Source: an uncultured Alphaproteobacteria bacterium (GTDB lineage Bacteria > Pseudomonadota > Alphaproteobacteria > Rhizobiales > Ancalomicrobiaceae). From it: a DNA stretch of 23,552 bases. The notes beneath the pieces were generated by a model. That model was given only the letters and a program-made list of their open reading frames with translations. It was not told where the DNA came from and searched no databases. Shown piece by piece: positions 14,730 to 22,650 of the stretch (position 1 is its first letter; each line of letters opens with the position of its first letter). The position numbers and the translations under genes were made by a program. The DNA lies in NCBI GenBank assembly GCA_937919435.1, contig CALFRR010000053.1:1-23552 (forward strand), in the 5' to 3' direction.

Positions 14730-15588
14730 TCGATCGTCGCGCGACCTTCGCGCGGTGTCGGGCACGGTGATCGCCCCGCATCGAAGATCGCCCGGGACCG
14801 GCCCGCTTCTCGGCCGGCGTCACCGGCCGGAACTCGGCCGAGGGGAGGGCGATCGGGCCGGAGCCGATCCGTTCGGGCCGATCGTTCGGGAGGACGGCGC
14901 GTTTCGCGAGCGCCGCCGCCGTGAGCCGATCGATGACGCCGCGCCGGCGATCGATGCGGGCTCGATGTCGGCTTTCCGGGAGAGGGCGGGCGCCCGGGTC
15001 CGAGCGGTACGGATCCCTCCGCCCGTGCCCCCGGACCCGTGCACGTCGTCGGTGCGAGACACCGCCGCCGCGGCACCGCGGGAGCGCGGGAGCGCGGTGG
15101 TCCGGGGACGGCGGCGATCGGTCGGCGCAACCGTTCCGATCTTCCCGGCCGATGTGCGGTGCCTCGGCCGAGGCGCTCCCGGCCCGACGGCGGGATCTCG
15201 GCATCGTTCGGTGGGGATCCCGGGTCGGTCGCCCTCGCGCGTGGTGCGGGTCGTCGTCGTCCCCCGGCGCCCGGTGCGCGGCCGAGCGGCGGGGGCGACG
15301 CGAGCCGCGACACCCGCGAAGCGCCGGTCCGCTGCTGCCCACGATGCTTCGCTCCGGTTCGGTGCGCGGCGGTCGGCGCGGAACATGTCGAGACCACTTC
15401 GGAAGACTGCCGTCCGCACGTCGAGCGACGCGCAAAGGTCCCCTCCGGAGGGGGAGGGGACCCGGGTGGGAACGCCACCGGTTCTCGATCGCCGAACGCC
15501 GAAGGGGCGAAGACCGCGGGTTCGACCCGCCGCCGCCCGATCGGGTTCGGATTTGTCGCAAAGGGATCGACGTCACGCCCGCGCGGTC

Positions 15589-16041
15589 TCAGCGGCGCAG
15601 GTCGTCTCGGCTGACGAAGTTGAGATCGTTGATCATCAGATCTCGGATGACCGGTCCCTGAAGACGCCGGTTCACGTTGTCGCGAATCTCCGCGACCAGC
15701 ACCGCCGTGTCGAAAGCCTTCAGATTCTTGAAGTCCAGATCCTTGTCGGTGAAGAAGTGTCGAAACGCCTCCTCGATGATGAACACGTCCGGCGGCACCT
15801 TCAGTTTGGAAAGCGTCTCGGTATCGGCGGTGTAGACGTATTGCGACACGACGTAGCCCTGGACCGCACCCTTCGCGATCACCGGAACCGAAACCGCGCG
15901 TGTGGTTTCGTATTTCAGGCCGGAGACGAACTCCTGGGCCGTCGTCGGTACCTGCCGGCCGACGCCCATGTAGACCGCCGCATAGGCCGACACCACCGTG
16001 ATGGTGCAGAGCCACAGCCCGAAGAGGATCACCCTGACCAT
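15589..16041 (-). CDS. FliL-like single-pass membrane protein
   Basis: The 150-residue product has an N-terminal membrane helix (about 3-26, ILFGLWLCTITVVSAYAAVY) and a periplasmic-type domain with beta strands (RAVSVPVIAKGAVQGYVVSQ, then YVYTADTETLSKL). Helical segments follow, and the C-terminus is VNRRLQGPVIRDLMINDLNF followed by a basic end. Topology and the late NRRL...VIRDLMIN pattern resemble FliL-type basal-body proteins, but similarity is loose and I would not call it fliL. GGGAG stands 6 bases before ATG 16041. It is the last gene of the leftward flhA run, 16 bases after the FlgN-like gene. Confidence 0.85.
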   Translation of the reverse strand: MVRVILFGLWLCTITVVSAYAAVYMGVGRQVPTTAQEFVSGLKYETTRAVSVPVIAKGAVQGYVVSQYVYTADTETLSKLKVPPDVFIIEEAFRHFFTDKDLDFKNLKAFDTAVLVAEIRDNVNRRLQGPVIRDLMINDLNFVSRDDLRR

Positions 16042-16057
16042 GCCGGTCTCCCGTCTC

Positions 16058-16588
16058 TCACCGACCGATCACGTTGAACGGCGGCACGTAGGTCCCATCG
16101 GACTCGAAATTCTGCAGCATGTCGGAAATCAGCGAGGAAACCCGCCGCATCGCGTCGAGATGCATCTTCAGCACGTCGCGGTTCTCCTCCAGCGCGCTGC
16201 CGAGCTCGTCGAGCCTCAGCACGAGACGGTCGCGCACGGCGGCGGGAATCCGGCGGTGGTCGTGGATGGCGCGCTCGATGTGCCCGAGTTCCAGCATGCA
16301 GATGCTCTTGCGCCGATTGAAATCGGCGAAGTTGATGGCGTTGAACTGCAGGAGGGCGCAGGTCTCGTCGCGGACCAGTTCGTGGGTGCGCTCGATCGCC
16401 TCGAAGAATGCCTCGACCAGCCGGTCGATCTCGGCCGAGTTCACCTGCGATTCCCCTGGGGCCCCTCGCTGCGGGGCGAACACCTCGTCGTCGTGCGGTC
16501 GGTCGGTGTCGAGAGCCACCTCGTAGAGATCGGGGGGCAGCGGAACGAGCGCGGTGCGCTCGGGCTGGGGCGACACGAATTTGTCCAC
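16058..16588 (-). CDS. FlgN-like flagellar export chaperone
   Basis: The 176-residue product has a Pro/Asp-rich N-terminal 45 residues and then an almost wholly helical region (about 50-160). That region contains EIDRLVEAFFEAIERTHELV, FNRRKSICMLELGHIERAI and ALEENRDVLKMHLDAMRRVS, and ends in ESDGTY. Helical hairpin, length and the final ESDGTY resemble alphaproteobacterial FlgN-type chaperones, which in other bacteria carry the hook-filament junction proteins FlgK and FlgL. The start is GTG 16588 with GGAG 7 bases ahead. It starts 2 bases after the stop of the FlgJ-type gene, so coupling is likely. The name is moderately supported. Confidence 0.85.
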   Translation of the reverse strand: MDKFVSPQPERTALVPLPPDLYEVALDTDRPHDDEVFAPQRGAPGESQVNSAEIDRLVEAFFEAIERTHELVRDETCALLQFNAINFADFNRRKSICMLELGHIERAIHDHRRIPAAVRDRLVLRLDELGSALEENRDVLKMHLDAMRRVSSLISDMLQNFESDGTYVPPFNVIGR

Positions 16589-16590
16589 GA

Positions 16591-17826
16591 TCAGACTCCG
16601 GCGGGTTCGTCAGCGACGAGGGCGGTGATTGGGGTGGTGGGCGCGAGCCGGGAGAGGAAATGGCTCTGAATGTGGGGTGAGATGTTCGACGACAGGAACT
16701 GGGGAACCGTATCCACGGTCGGCCGGTTCCACTCGGAGGTGCCGTCGATGCCGGCGGGATCGCCGGCACCGCGGTTCACCGCCCCGTCGAGCGGCCGGTC
16801 GCCGGCCGGCACTCGCCCGTAACGCCCGCCCGCGGGGCCGGCGCCATCGGCGATCATCGGTGCGCCTTCTCCCGCCTGGCGGCTGAACTTGCCGATCCAC
16901 AGATCGGTGAACTGCTTGGCGGTGATCGTGGCGAGATCCTGCCGGCGCAACGGAGAATCGGAGGGGATGTTGAGCCGGATCGCCTTCGACGCCGTGCGGC
17001 GGCTGCCGTAGACCCGCTCCAGCACGTCGACGGCCGAGGCGTTCGGTGCGCCGAACAGGGCCTTGGCCCCGGTGGTTCCCTGTTGATGGGCGACATAGAG
17101 TTCGCCGCCGGAGGGATCGCGCCCGAACACCCGGGACAGGACCGTCCGGTTTCTCCTGGCTTCGACGATGAGGGCTTCGGTCGAGGCACGGGGATCGAGC
17201 GGGCTCGCCGCGTAGCCGAGCAGCTCGCGCATGTCCGAGCGGGCGAACTGGTGCAGCCCCATGTTGCTGTTGCCGGGATCGCGCAGGCCCGGCCGGCCGC
17301 CGCTCTCGATGTTGGCGTTGGTGGCGATGAAGTTGCGCGGGATGCCGGCAGCGTTCTCCCGCTCGTTCCAGTGCGTGGCGAGATCCTCGGGAAGCCACTT
17401 GAAGGCGGCCGCGCGACCGGTGGCGCCGGTCGTGCTGGTGGCGGCGGGGGGGGACGTCCCGAAGCTCGCGTAGACGGTGGAATCGGATCGGCGCCCGGCC
17501 GTGCCATCTCTGCCGGCGAGGCTCGAGGCGATGCCGATCCCGCCGTTCTTGGCGAATTCGCGCCCCATCTGCTCGACCAACATCGACTTCCAGACCTCGC
17601 CCGCCGTCCCACTGCCGAATACCTGCGAGCCGTTCTTCGGCATCATCGGTTGGATGAAGCTCTGCAGCACGAAGGCTTCGAACTCTCGGTAGGTCTTCTT
17701 CTGGGCCGTCTGTGCGGTCCGTCGAGCGCCCTCGGTGCCGCGGGTGACCGCGGCGCGCTGCCCGGTGACGGAGGCAGCCGAGCGGGTGACGTCGAGCGCG
17801 ATGTCTGAAGGCGGTCTGATCGACAT
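16591..17826 (-). CDS. flgJ: FlgJ/CheL-type rod-binding protein fused to a lysozyme-like domain
   Basis: The 411-residue product has an N-terminal rod-binding domain (about 45-102): FEAFVLQSFIQPMMPKNGSQ, FGSGTAGEVWKSMLVEQMG and REFAKNGGIGIASSL. This is the FlgJ/CheL hallmark. After a Thr/Ala/Gly linker (105-140) comes a domain resembling a transglycosylase/lysozyme fold: IATNANIESGG with Glu174 as candidate catalytic acid, NSNMGLHQF (187-194) at the place of the GLMQ motif, and YVAHQQGTTGA (244-254) at the place of AYNAG. A long Gly/Arg/Pro-rich tail ends the protein. Enteric FlgJ carries a glucosaminidase instead, and many rhizobial CheL proteins have only the first domain. Enzyme activity is inferred, not shown. 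GGGAG stands 10 bases before ATG 17826. Confidence 0.9.
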   Translation of the reverse strand: MSIRPPSDIALDVTRSAASVTGQRAAVTRGTEGARRTAQTAQKKTYREFEAFVLQSFIQPMMPKNGSQVFGSGTAGEVWKSMLVEQMGREFAKNGGIGIASSLAGRDGTAGRRSDSTVYASFGTSPPAATSTTGATGRAAAFKWLPEDLATHWNERENAAGIPRNFIATNANIESGGRPGLRDPGNSNMGLHQFARSDMRELLGYAASPLDPRASTEALIVEARRNRTVLSRVFGRDPSGGELYVAHQQGTTGAKALFGAPNASAVDVLERVYGSRRTASKAIRLNIPSDSPLRRQDLATITAKQFTDLWIGKFSRQAGEGAPMIADGAGPAGGRYGRVPAGDRPLDGAVNRGAGDPAGIDGTSEWNRPTVDTVPQFLSSNISPHIQSHFLSRLAPTTPITALVADEPAGV

Positions 17827-17908
17827 TTCGGCGAGACTCCCGTGAGGAAGGACGCGGACCCCTGGTCTCTCGGACCGGTCGGCTGGAGATCAGTCTCGCG
17901 CCGCTGGC

Positions 17909-18310
17909 TTATGGGAAGCTTGCGCCCTGACGGCGCAGCACGTCCTGCTCCATGATTTCTTCGAATTCGACCTTGCGCCGCTGCTCTTCGGCCAGGCGTT
18001 CGGCGTCCTTCAACATCGTTTCGGCGGTCTTGAGGTGCCGGGCGCGGTCGAGCGCCTCGCCGCGCAGTCGCACCTGCTCGTCCCGCAACGCCTGGCATCG
18101 AGCGTCCAGACGGGCCAATTGTCGTGCCATCTCCGATACGAACAGCCCCTGCAGACAGGCGTCGTCGTTGAGGGCGCGCAGGACCTCCTCTTCGGCGGTC
18201 CGCAACTGCCGTTCTCGGGCGCGGGTCTGGACCATCTGCCACTCGCAGAAGCGATACATCTGTCGCTGCAGGTCGACGATCCGCCGGATGGATTTCGCTC
18301 GACCGTCCAT
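17909..18310 (-). CDS. fliJ: FliJ-like coiled-coil export protein
   Basis: The 133-residue product is almost one long charged coiled coil (IRRIVDLQRQMYRFCEWQMV, LARLDARCQALRDEQVRLRG, AERLAEEQRRKVEFEEIMEQ) with no membrane segment. Length, charge pattern and place in an export operon match FliJ, the soluble factor that links the FliI ATPase to FlhA. FliJ is very poorly conserved, so the name rests on layout rather than sequence. GGAGG stands 7 bases before ATG 18310. It starts 44 bases after the fliR stop. FliJ normally lies beside fliI, which is on the other strand here. Confidence 0.82.
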   Translation of the reverse strand: MDGRAKSIRRIVDLQRQMYRFCEWQMVQTRARERQLRTAEEEVLRALNDDACLQGLFVSEMARQLARLDARCQALRDEQVRLRGEALDRARHLKTAETMLKDAERLAEEQRRKVEFEEIMEQDVLRRQGASFP

Positions 18311-18354
18311 GCCTTGGCCTCCCTGCGCCCGGTGTCGGCGACGCTCGCCGGGGG

Positions 18355-19146
18355 TCAGCCCCGCCGCAACCAGTCGGCGAAGGCCGTGATGAACAGATGG
18401 ATGAAGTCGGACGAGACGAAGAACAGGAGCATCAGTCCTGCCGCCAGAATGAACGGTGTCGCGATGAAGTAGACCGGGATCTGCGGTGTGAACTTGTTGA
18501 TGAGGCCGACCGCGAAATTCAGGATCAGGCCGAAGACGATGAACGGGCTGGACAGCCTGAGGCAGACGTGGAACGACATCGCGAGGACGTCGGTGACCTT
18601 GACCAGGAGATAGTGCGGAGACAGAGTTCCGGTGACCGGCCAGTACTTGTACGACTGCAGGATCCCGCGCAGAATTTCCCAGTGTTGGTCGGTGAGAAAC
18701 AGTACGACGACCGCCGCGAGGCCGACGAAGGAAGCGAGGGTCGCCTCCGGCTCGTTGTCCTCCAGGGAAATGCCCATCGCGCCGCTGTAGCCGATCATCG
18801 TCGCCATCAGCGTCACCATCGCCTGCAGGGCCAGGAAGAACAGCCGACACATCAGGCCGATGGTCACGCCGATCAGCAGCTCGCTGCAGATCAGGGCCAC
18901 CGGAACCGCCTCGGCGCGCAGCCGGATCACCCCGAGGATGCCGTCGACCAGACCCGGCGCCAGAGCCAGCGACACCGCGACGGCGACCATCAACCGAATC
19001 TGCATCGGTACGCGGCCGGAGCCGAAGCCCGGGACCAGCATCAGGCAGGCGCCGACCCGGCAGAAGACGACGAACACCGCCAGCACGTTCTGCGACGCGA
19101 GATCGGAGAGTGGGATCGGCAGCGCAGCGAGAGCCTGGGGCAACAT
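18355..19146 (-). CDS. fliR: Flagellar export gate protein FliR
   Basis: FliR is an inner-membrane component of the export gate core with FliP and FliQ. The 263-residue product is strongly hydrophobic with about six membrane segments. It begins near LASQNVLAVFVVFCRVGACL and has the family pattern MLVPGFGSGRVPMQIRLMVA. It also has LFFLALQAMVTLMATMIGYS and the conserved PFIVFGLILNFAVGLINKF with PQIPVYFIATPF. Its ATG shares one base with the flhA stop (TGATG). FliP and FliQ are not in the window. Confidence 0.96.
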   Translation of the reverse strand: MLPQALAALPIPLSDLASQNVLAVFVVFCRVGACLMLVPGFGSGRVPMQIRLMVAVAVSLALAPGLVDGILGVIRLRAEAVPVALICSELLIGVTIGLMCRLFFLALQAMVTLMATMIGYSGAMGISLEDNEPEATLASFVGLAAVVVLFLTDQHWEILRGILQSYKYWPVTGTLSPHYLLVKVTDVLAMSFHVCLRLSSPFIVFGLILNFAVGLINKFTPQIPVYFIATPFILAAGLMLLFFVSSDFIHLFITAFADWLRRG

Positions 19147-21233
19147 CAGGAGATCGTACCCAGCGAGCGGATCTCGACACCGCGCGCGATCTCGACGTGG
19201 CTCAGCACGGGCAGGTTGGGGAACAGCCGCTCGACGATCATGCGCACATAGGGCCGTGCCTCCGGTGCGGTGACCAGGCAGAACTGGTGGCCCTGCGCCA
19301 TGCGGACGCGGATCGCTTCACCGGCTTCCTTGCTGAAGTCCTCGATCTGACGCGGATCGATGTCGAATTCGACGACGTCGCCGCGCGGGTCGCGCCGCAG
19401 TCCCTCGTGGAAGGCGAGATCCCAGCGGTTGCCGAGCCGCAGCACCTCCAGCGTTCCACCGGTGGCGAGATCGCCGCACAACTGCTGGGCCATCCGCATC
19501 CGCACGTGTTCGACGATCTGTTCCGTCCGGCGCACGTGCGGCACGATCTCGGCCACCGCCTCCAGGATCAGGTGCAGGTTGCGGATCGACACCCGCTCGG
19601 CCAGCAACAGCTTCAGCACCGCCTGCAGACCGGAATAGGAGATGTGGGTGGGTGAGATCTCCTCCATCAACCGCTTGTACTCCGGCTCCAGGCGGTCGAT
19701 CAGCGCGCGCATGTCGCGATAGGACAGGAGCTGCGGCAGGTTGGTGCGGATCACCTCGCTCAGATGGGTGAGGACGATCGACAGATTGTCGATCGGGGTG
19801 AGGGCGCGCTGCTTCATCTCCGCGGCCATCACGTCCGGCACCCAGAGGGCCTTCATGCCGAAGGCCGGCTCGCGCACCTCCTCGCCGTGGAGATCCGGAT
19901 AGGGCGTGTCCCCTGTGATCACCATCAGTTCGCCGATCCGCAGCTCGTGGGCGGCGATGACGGTACCGTGGATGAGGATCTGGTAGGACTTCGGATCGAT
20001 GCTCAGACTGTCGGACAGTTTGATCTCGGGAACGACGAAACCGTACTGCTTGGCGAACTTGCGGCGCATCCGTCCGACCCGGTGGGCGAGTTCGCTCTGC
20101 GACGGCAGCAGGCGGGCCGACAGCTGTTTGCCCAGGCAGAGTTCGATCTCGGCGGTCTTGAGGGTCTCCTTGACCGAATCCTTCTGGTCGGCGGCGGCCC
20201 TGTCGCGTTCGGCCTGGGCCCGCCGTTCGACGCGGGCGGCCTGAGCGGCCAGTTTGCGCGGCACGGTGTAGCCGACGAAGCCCATCAGTCCGGCCAGGAA
20301 GGTGAAGGGGAAGAACGGCAGGCCGGGCACCATCGCCAGCAGCAGCAGCAGAAGTGCGGCGACGAACAGCGCCTTGGGGTAGCTGCCGAGCTGGCCGAGC
20401 ACCGCCTCCTCGGTCCTGAGCTGCGACCCGCCCTTGGAGACCAACAGGCCGGCGGCCAGCGAGATGATCAGCGCCGGGATCTGGGTGACCAGACCGTCGC
20501 CGACCGAGAGCTTGGTGAAGACGTCGGCGGCGCTCGCCAGCGACATGCCGTGGCGGGTGGTGCCGATGATGATCCCGCCGAGCATGTTGACCGCGGTGAT
20601 GATCAGGCCGGCGACCGCGTCGCCGCGGACGAATTTCGAGGCACCGTCCATCGCGCCGAAGAAGGCGCTCTCCTCTTCCAGCTCGCGCCGCCGCGCCTGT
20701 GCCTTCGCCTCGTCGATCAGACCGGCGGAGAGGTCGGCGTCGATCGCCATCTGCTTGCCGGGGATCGCGTCGAGCGTGAAGCGGGCGCCGACCTCCGCGA
20801 TACGGGTGGCACCCTTGGTGATCACCATGAAGTTCACGATGATCAGGATGAAGAACACCACCAGACCGATGACGAAGTCGCCGTGCATGACCAGGCTGGA
20901 GAAGCCGCCGATGATGTATCCGGCGGCGGTCTCGCCTTCGTTGCCATGCGACAGGATCGTGCGGGTGGATGCGATGTTCAGCGCCAGGCGCAGCATCGTC
21001 GAGATCAGCAGCACGGTCGGAAAGGCGGAGAATTCCAGTGGTTTGTGGATCCACAGAGCGACCATCAGGATCAGCACCGAGAGGGCGATCGAGACGGCCA
21101 GCCCGAGGTCGATCACGAAGGGTGGGATCGGCAGGAACAGGATGGTCAGGATGAAGACGATGCCGATGGCGAAGCCGATGTCGCGGCTGCTCTTGGGGTC
21201 GGCAAGCGGGGCAGCGAACGTCGTCTCGCTCAT
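19146..21233 (-). CDS. flhA: Flagellar export gate protein FlhA
   Basis: FlhA is the large export gate protein that binds chaperone-substrate complexes. The product has 695 residues, the normal length. The N-terminal half has about eight membrane segments (first at 20-45). The FHIPEP-family block KGATRIAEVGARFTLDAIPG then KQMAIDADLSAGLIDEAKAQ is at about 140-180. It is followed by FFGAMDGASKFVRGDA, in which Asp196 matches the ion-linked Asp208 of the enteric protein by position (my alignment by eye). The cytoplasmic half contains LSDSLSIDPKSYQI and the ITGDTPYPDLHGEEVREPAF segment. GGAAGG stands before the ATG. It is the first gene of the leftward export operon; the 204 bases before it hold the flagellin terminator. 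Confidence 0.97.
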   Translation of the reverse strand: MSETTFAAPLADPKSSRDIGFAIGIVFILTILFLPIPPFVIDLGLAVSIALSVLILMVALWIHKPLEFSAFPTVLLISTMLRLALNIASTRTILSHGNEGETAAGYIIGGFSSLVMHGDFVIGLVVFFILIIVNFMVITKGATRIAEVGARFTLDAIPGKQMAIDADLSAGLIDEAKAQARRRELEEESAFFGAMDGASKFVRGDAVAGLIITAVNMLGGIIIGTTRHGMSLASAADVFTKLSVGDGLVTQIPALIISLAAGLLVSKGGSQLRTEEAVLGQLGSYPKALFVAALLLLLLAMVPGLPFFPFTFLAGLMGFVGYTVPRKLAAQAARVERRAQAERDRAAADQKDSVKETLKTAEIELCLGKQLSARLLPSQSELAHRVGRMRRKFAKQYGFVVPEIKLSDSLSIDPKSYQILIHGTVIAAHELRIGELMVITGDTPYPDLHGEEVREPAFGMKALWVPDVMAAEMKQRALTPIDNLSIVLTHLSEVIRTNLPQLLSYRDMRALIDRLEPEYKRLMEEISPTHISYSGLQAVLKLLLAERVSIRNLHLILEAVAEIVPHVRRTEQIVEHVRMRMAQQLCGDLATGGTLEVLRLGNRWDLAFHEGLRRDPRGDVVEFDIDPRQIEDFSKEAGEAIRVRMAQGHQFCLVTAPEARPYVRMIVERLFPNLPVLSHVEIARGVEIRSLGTIS

Positions 21234-21325
21234 CGGGGGGGCCTTCCGGGGCTGCGGGTCCGGAGGCTACCGTAGGGCGTGAAACTTGCGTGGAGCCGTC
21301 GGTCCGTCCGCCCGGGGAACGGGCG

Positions 21326-21358
21326 AAAAAAGGGAGCGGTGAGTTGCCCCACCGCTCC
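21326..21358 (-). terminator. Intrinsic terminator of the flagellin gene
   Basis: On the minus strand GGAGCGGT and ACCGCTCC form a perfect 8-base-pair stem with a 10-base loop, followed after one C by six T (21331-21326). It is the best terminator in the window, about 80 bases past the flagellin stop, and separates the flagellin transcript from flhA. Confidence 0.88.
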
Positions 21359-21378
21359 GAAGGAGTTCCCGTGTGCGA

Positions 21379-21413
21379 CCGGACGGGTCGGATCGAGAAC
21401 CCGATCCGTCCGG
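21379..21413. repeat. Hairpin between the flagellin stop and its terminator
   Basis: CCGGACGG (21379-21386) pairs with CCGTCCGG (21406-21413). A shorter inner alternative, CGGATC/GATCCG, also forms. It lies in the flagellin 3' untranslated region and may protect the message from 3' decay. Confidence 0.55.
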
Positions 21414-21436
21414 AGGCGTGATCCGCAGAGACGACC

Positions 21437-22378
21437 TCAGCTGCGGAACAGCGACAGAATGTTCTGGCTGTTGGAGTTGGCGATCGACAGCGCCTGGATG
21501 CCCAGCTGCTGTTGCACCTGGAGAGCCTTGAGCTTGGTGGAGGCCTTGTCCATGTCGGCGTCGACGAGCTGGCCGATACCACGATCGACCGAGTCCATCA
21601 GCGAAGACACGAAGCTCTTGGTGCTGTCGATACGGGTCTTCACCGCGCCGACCTGGGAAGCAGCCTTGGTCACCGAGCTGAGCGCCTTGTCCACGATCTC
21701 GATGTAGTCGTTCAGCTTGGTCTTGTCGGCCGCGCTGTCGGTGAGGGCCGAGATGTCGAAGGCGGCGGTGCCGACGATCGAAGCGGCGGTGCCACCGGTG
21801 CCCGTGGTCGAGGCGTCGAGGATGCCCTTCGCCGTGCCGCCACCGGCGTCGAGCAGAGCGACCGACGTGATGTCGATGTCGACGGTGTTGATGCTGATCG
21901 CGCCGGTCGCGGTGCGGTTGAAGCCGGCGGCGGTCGTCTTGACCGCGTTGAAGCCGGCGGCGCCGGAGTCCACCGAGAGCCAGTTCTCACCGTTGAACAC
22001 CGCACCGTTGGCGATGTCCTTGAGCGAGGCCTGCTGAGCGGCGATGTCGGTCTGGACCTTGACCTTGTCGACGCCGCCCTGGGTCGCCGAAACGAGGAGA
22101 TCCTTGATCTTGGTCAGACCGGAGACGGTGGAGGTGAGGGCGGTGTACTGCACGTCGATGGTCGCGGCGCCGAGGCCGAGAGCGTCCGAAATCGTCGACA
22201 GCGCGGAGTTGTCGGAGCGCATGGTGGTTGCGATCGACCAATAGGCCGCATTGTCGGACGCGGTCGCGACGCGATAGCCGGTCGAGATCTGATTCTGCGT
22301 CGTATCCATCGACTTGTTGATGGACTGCAGAGTCTGGAGCGCGGTCATCGCCGAGGCGTTGGTCATCAGGCTAGACAT
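21437..22378 (-). CDS. Flagellin, rhizobial short type
   Basis: This is the filament subunit, exported through the flagellum. The 313-residue product has the conserved N-terminal D0/D1 part (MTALQTLQSINKSMDTTQNQ, then ISTGYRVATASDNAAYWSIA) and C-terminal D1/D0 part (QVGAVKTRIDSTKSFVSSLM; ALQVQQQLGIQALSIANSNS; final SLFRS). The middle (about 140-235) is Ala/Gly/Thr/Asp-rich. SDNAAYWSIATTMRSDN is the hallmark of rhizobial flagellins. I chose ATG 22378 because AAAGGG stands 8 bases before it; ATG 22384 is only 2 bases from that site, and the ATG at 22414 adds a Pro-rich stretch unlike flagellins. Only one copy is in the window, monocistronic with its own terminator. The flaF and flbT regulators are not here. 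Confidence 0.97.
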   Translation of the reverse strand: MSSLMTNASAMTALQTLQSINKSMDTTQNQISTGYRVATASDNAAYWSIATTMRSDNSALSTISDALGLGAATIDVQYTALTSTVSGLTKIKDLLVSATQGGVDKVKVQTDIAAQQASLKDIANGAVFNGENWLSVDSGAAGFNAVKTTAAGFNRTATGAISINTVDIDITSVALLDAGGGTAKGILDASTTGTGGTAASIVGTAAFDISALTDSAADKTKLNDYIEIVDKALSSVTKAASQVGAVKTRIDSTKSFVSSLMDSVDRGIGQLVDADMDKASTKLKALQVQQQLGIQALSIANSNSQNILSLFRS

Positions 22379-22386
22379 GGTCATGT

Positions 22387-22392
22387 CCCTTT
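22387..22392 (-). promoter_or_regulatory. Shine-Dalgarno site that decides the flagellin start
   Basis: The minus strand reads AAAGGG here, 8 bases before ATG 22378 and only 2 before ATG 22384, so it supports a protein beginning MSSLMTNASAMTALQ. Confidence 0.7.
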
Positions 22393-22598
22393 CGAGTGGA
22401 AGTGGAGGGGACATTCCGGGCTTTCACCGGCATGGCAGGGCGGCCTCATGCCTATGGAAACGGAGCTCGTCGCGCTTTCCAATCTGCCATGGCGAGACCT
22501 TGCACCGCGAACCTTGCGCCGGGCTGACCCGAGCCGTCGCCCTTCGCCGAAACCCGTGCACGGCGCTCCGCGGTCCATGCGCCCTCGTGGTCCTCGTC

Positions 22599-22616
22599 GC
22601 TGATTTCAGCTGATTT
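22599..22616. repeat. Tandem GCTGATTT repeat, possible regulator site
   Basis: GCTGATTT occurs twice with start-to-start spacing of 10 bases (one helical turn), in the middle of the flagellin/fliF divergent region. The arrangement suits a dimeric or cooperative DNA-binding regulator. No specific regulator can be named. Confidence 0.4.
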
Positions 22617-22633
22617 TCCGCCGTTTCCACGCC

Positions 22634-22650
22634 CCGGGCGGATCGCCCGG
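22634..22650. repeat. Hairpin CCGGGCG-GAT-CGCCCGG
   Basis: Perfect 7-base-pair inverted repeat with a three-base spacer, 18 bases beyond the GCTGATTT repeat. There is no T-tract on either side, so it is not a standard terminator. Confidence 0.5.

Larger units (their letters stand above)
14626..15588. other. Gene-free stretch of about 960 bases after flgI
   Basis: The first 130 bases hold three successive hairpins (14641-14662, 14678-14729, 14738-14754). The rest is GC-rich with open frames in all six phases that overlap each other and give Arg/Gly/Pro/Ser-rich translations with no hydrophobic core, signal peptide or family motif. I see no remnant of motE, flgH, fliL or fliP. Since flgI reads towards it and the next gene ends towards it, this is a convergent 3'-3' gap that is much longer than needed. 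It may be decayed coding DNA; I cannot show that. Confidence 0.6.

Noticed and set aside
13159..15576. 805-residue minus-strand open frame across flgA, flgI and the gene-free stretch
   Set aside because: Antisense to flgI for most of its length and low-complexity in the rest; no membrane, signal or catalytic motif.
14755..16077. 440-residue plus-strand open frame in the gap after flgI
   Set aside because: Runs antisense into the FliL-like gene, has no hydrophobic core and is one of several equally long overlapping frames.
19318..21582. 754-residue minus-strand open frame overlapping flhA in another phase
   Set aside because: Shadow of flhA; the flhA phase has the full family signature and a good start.
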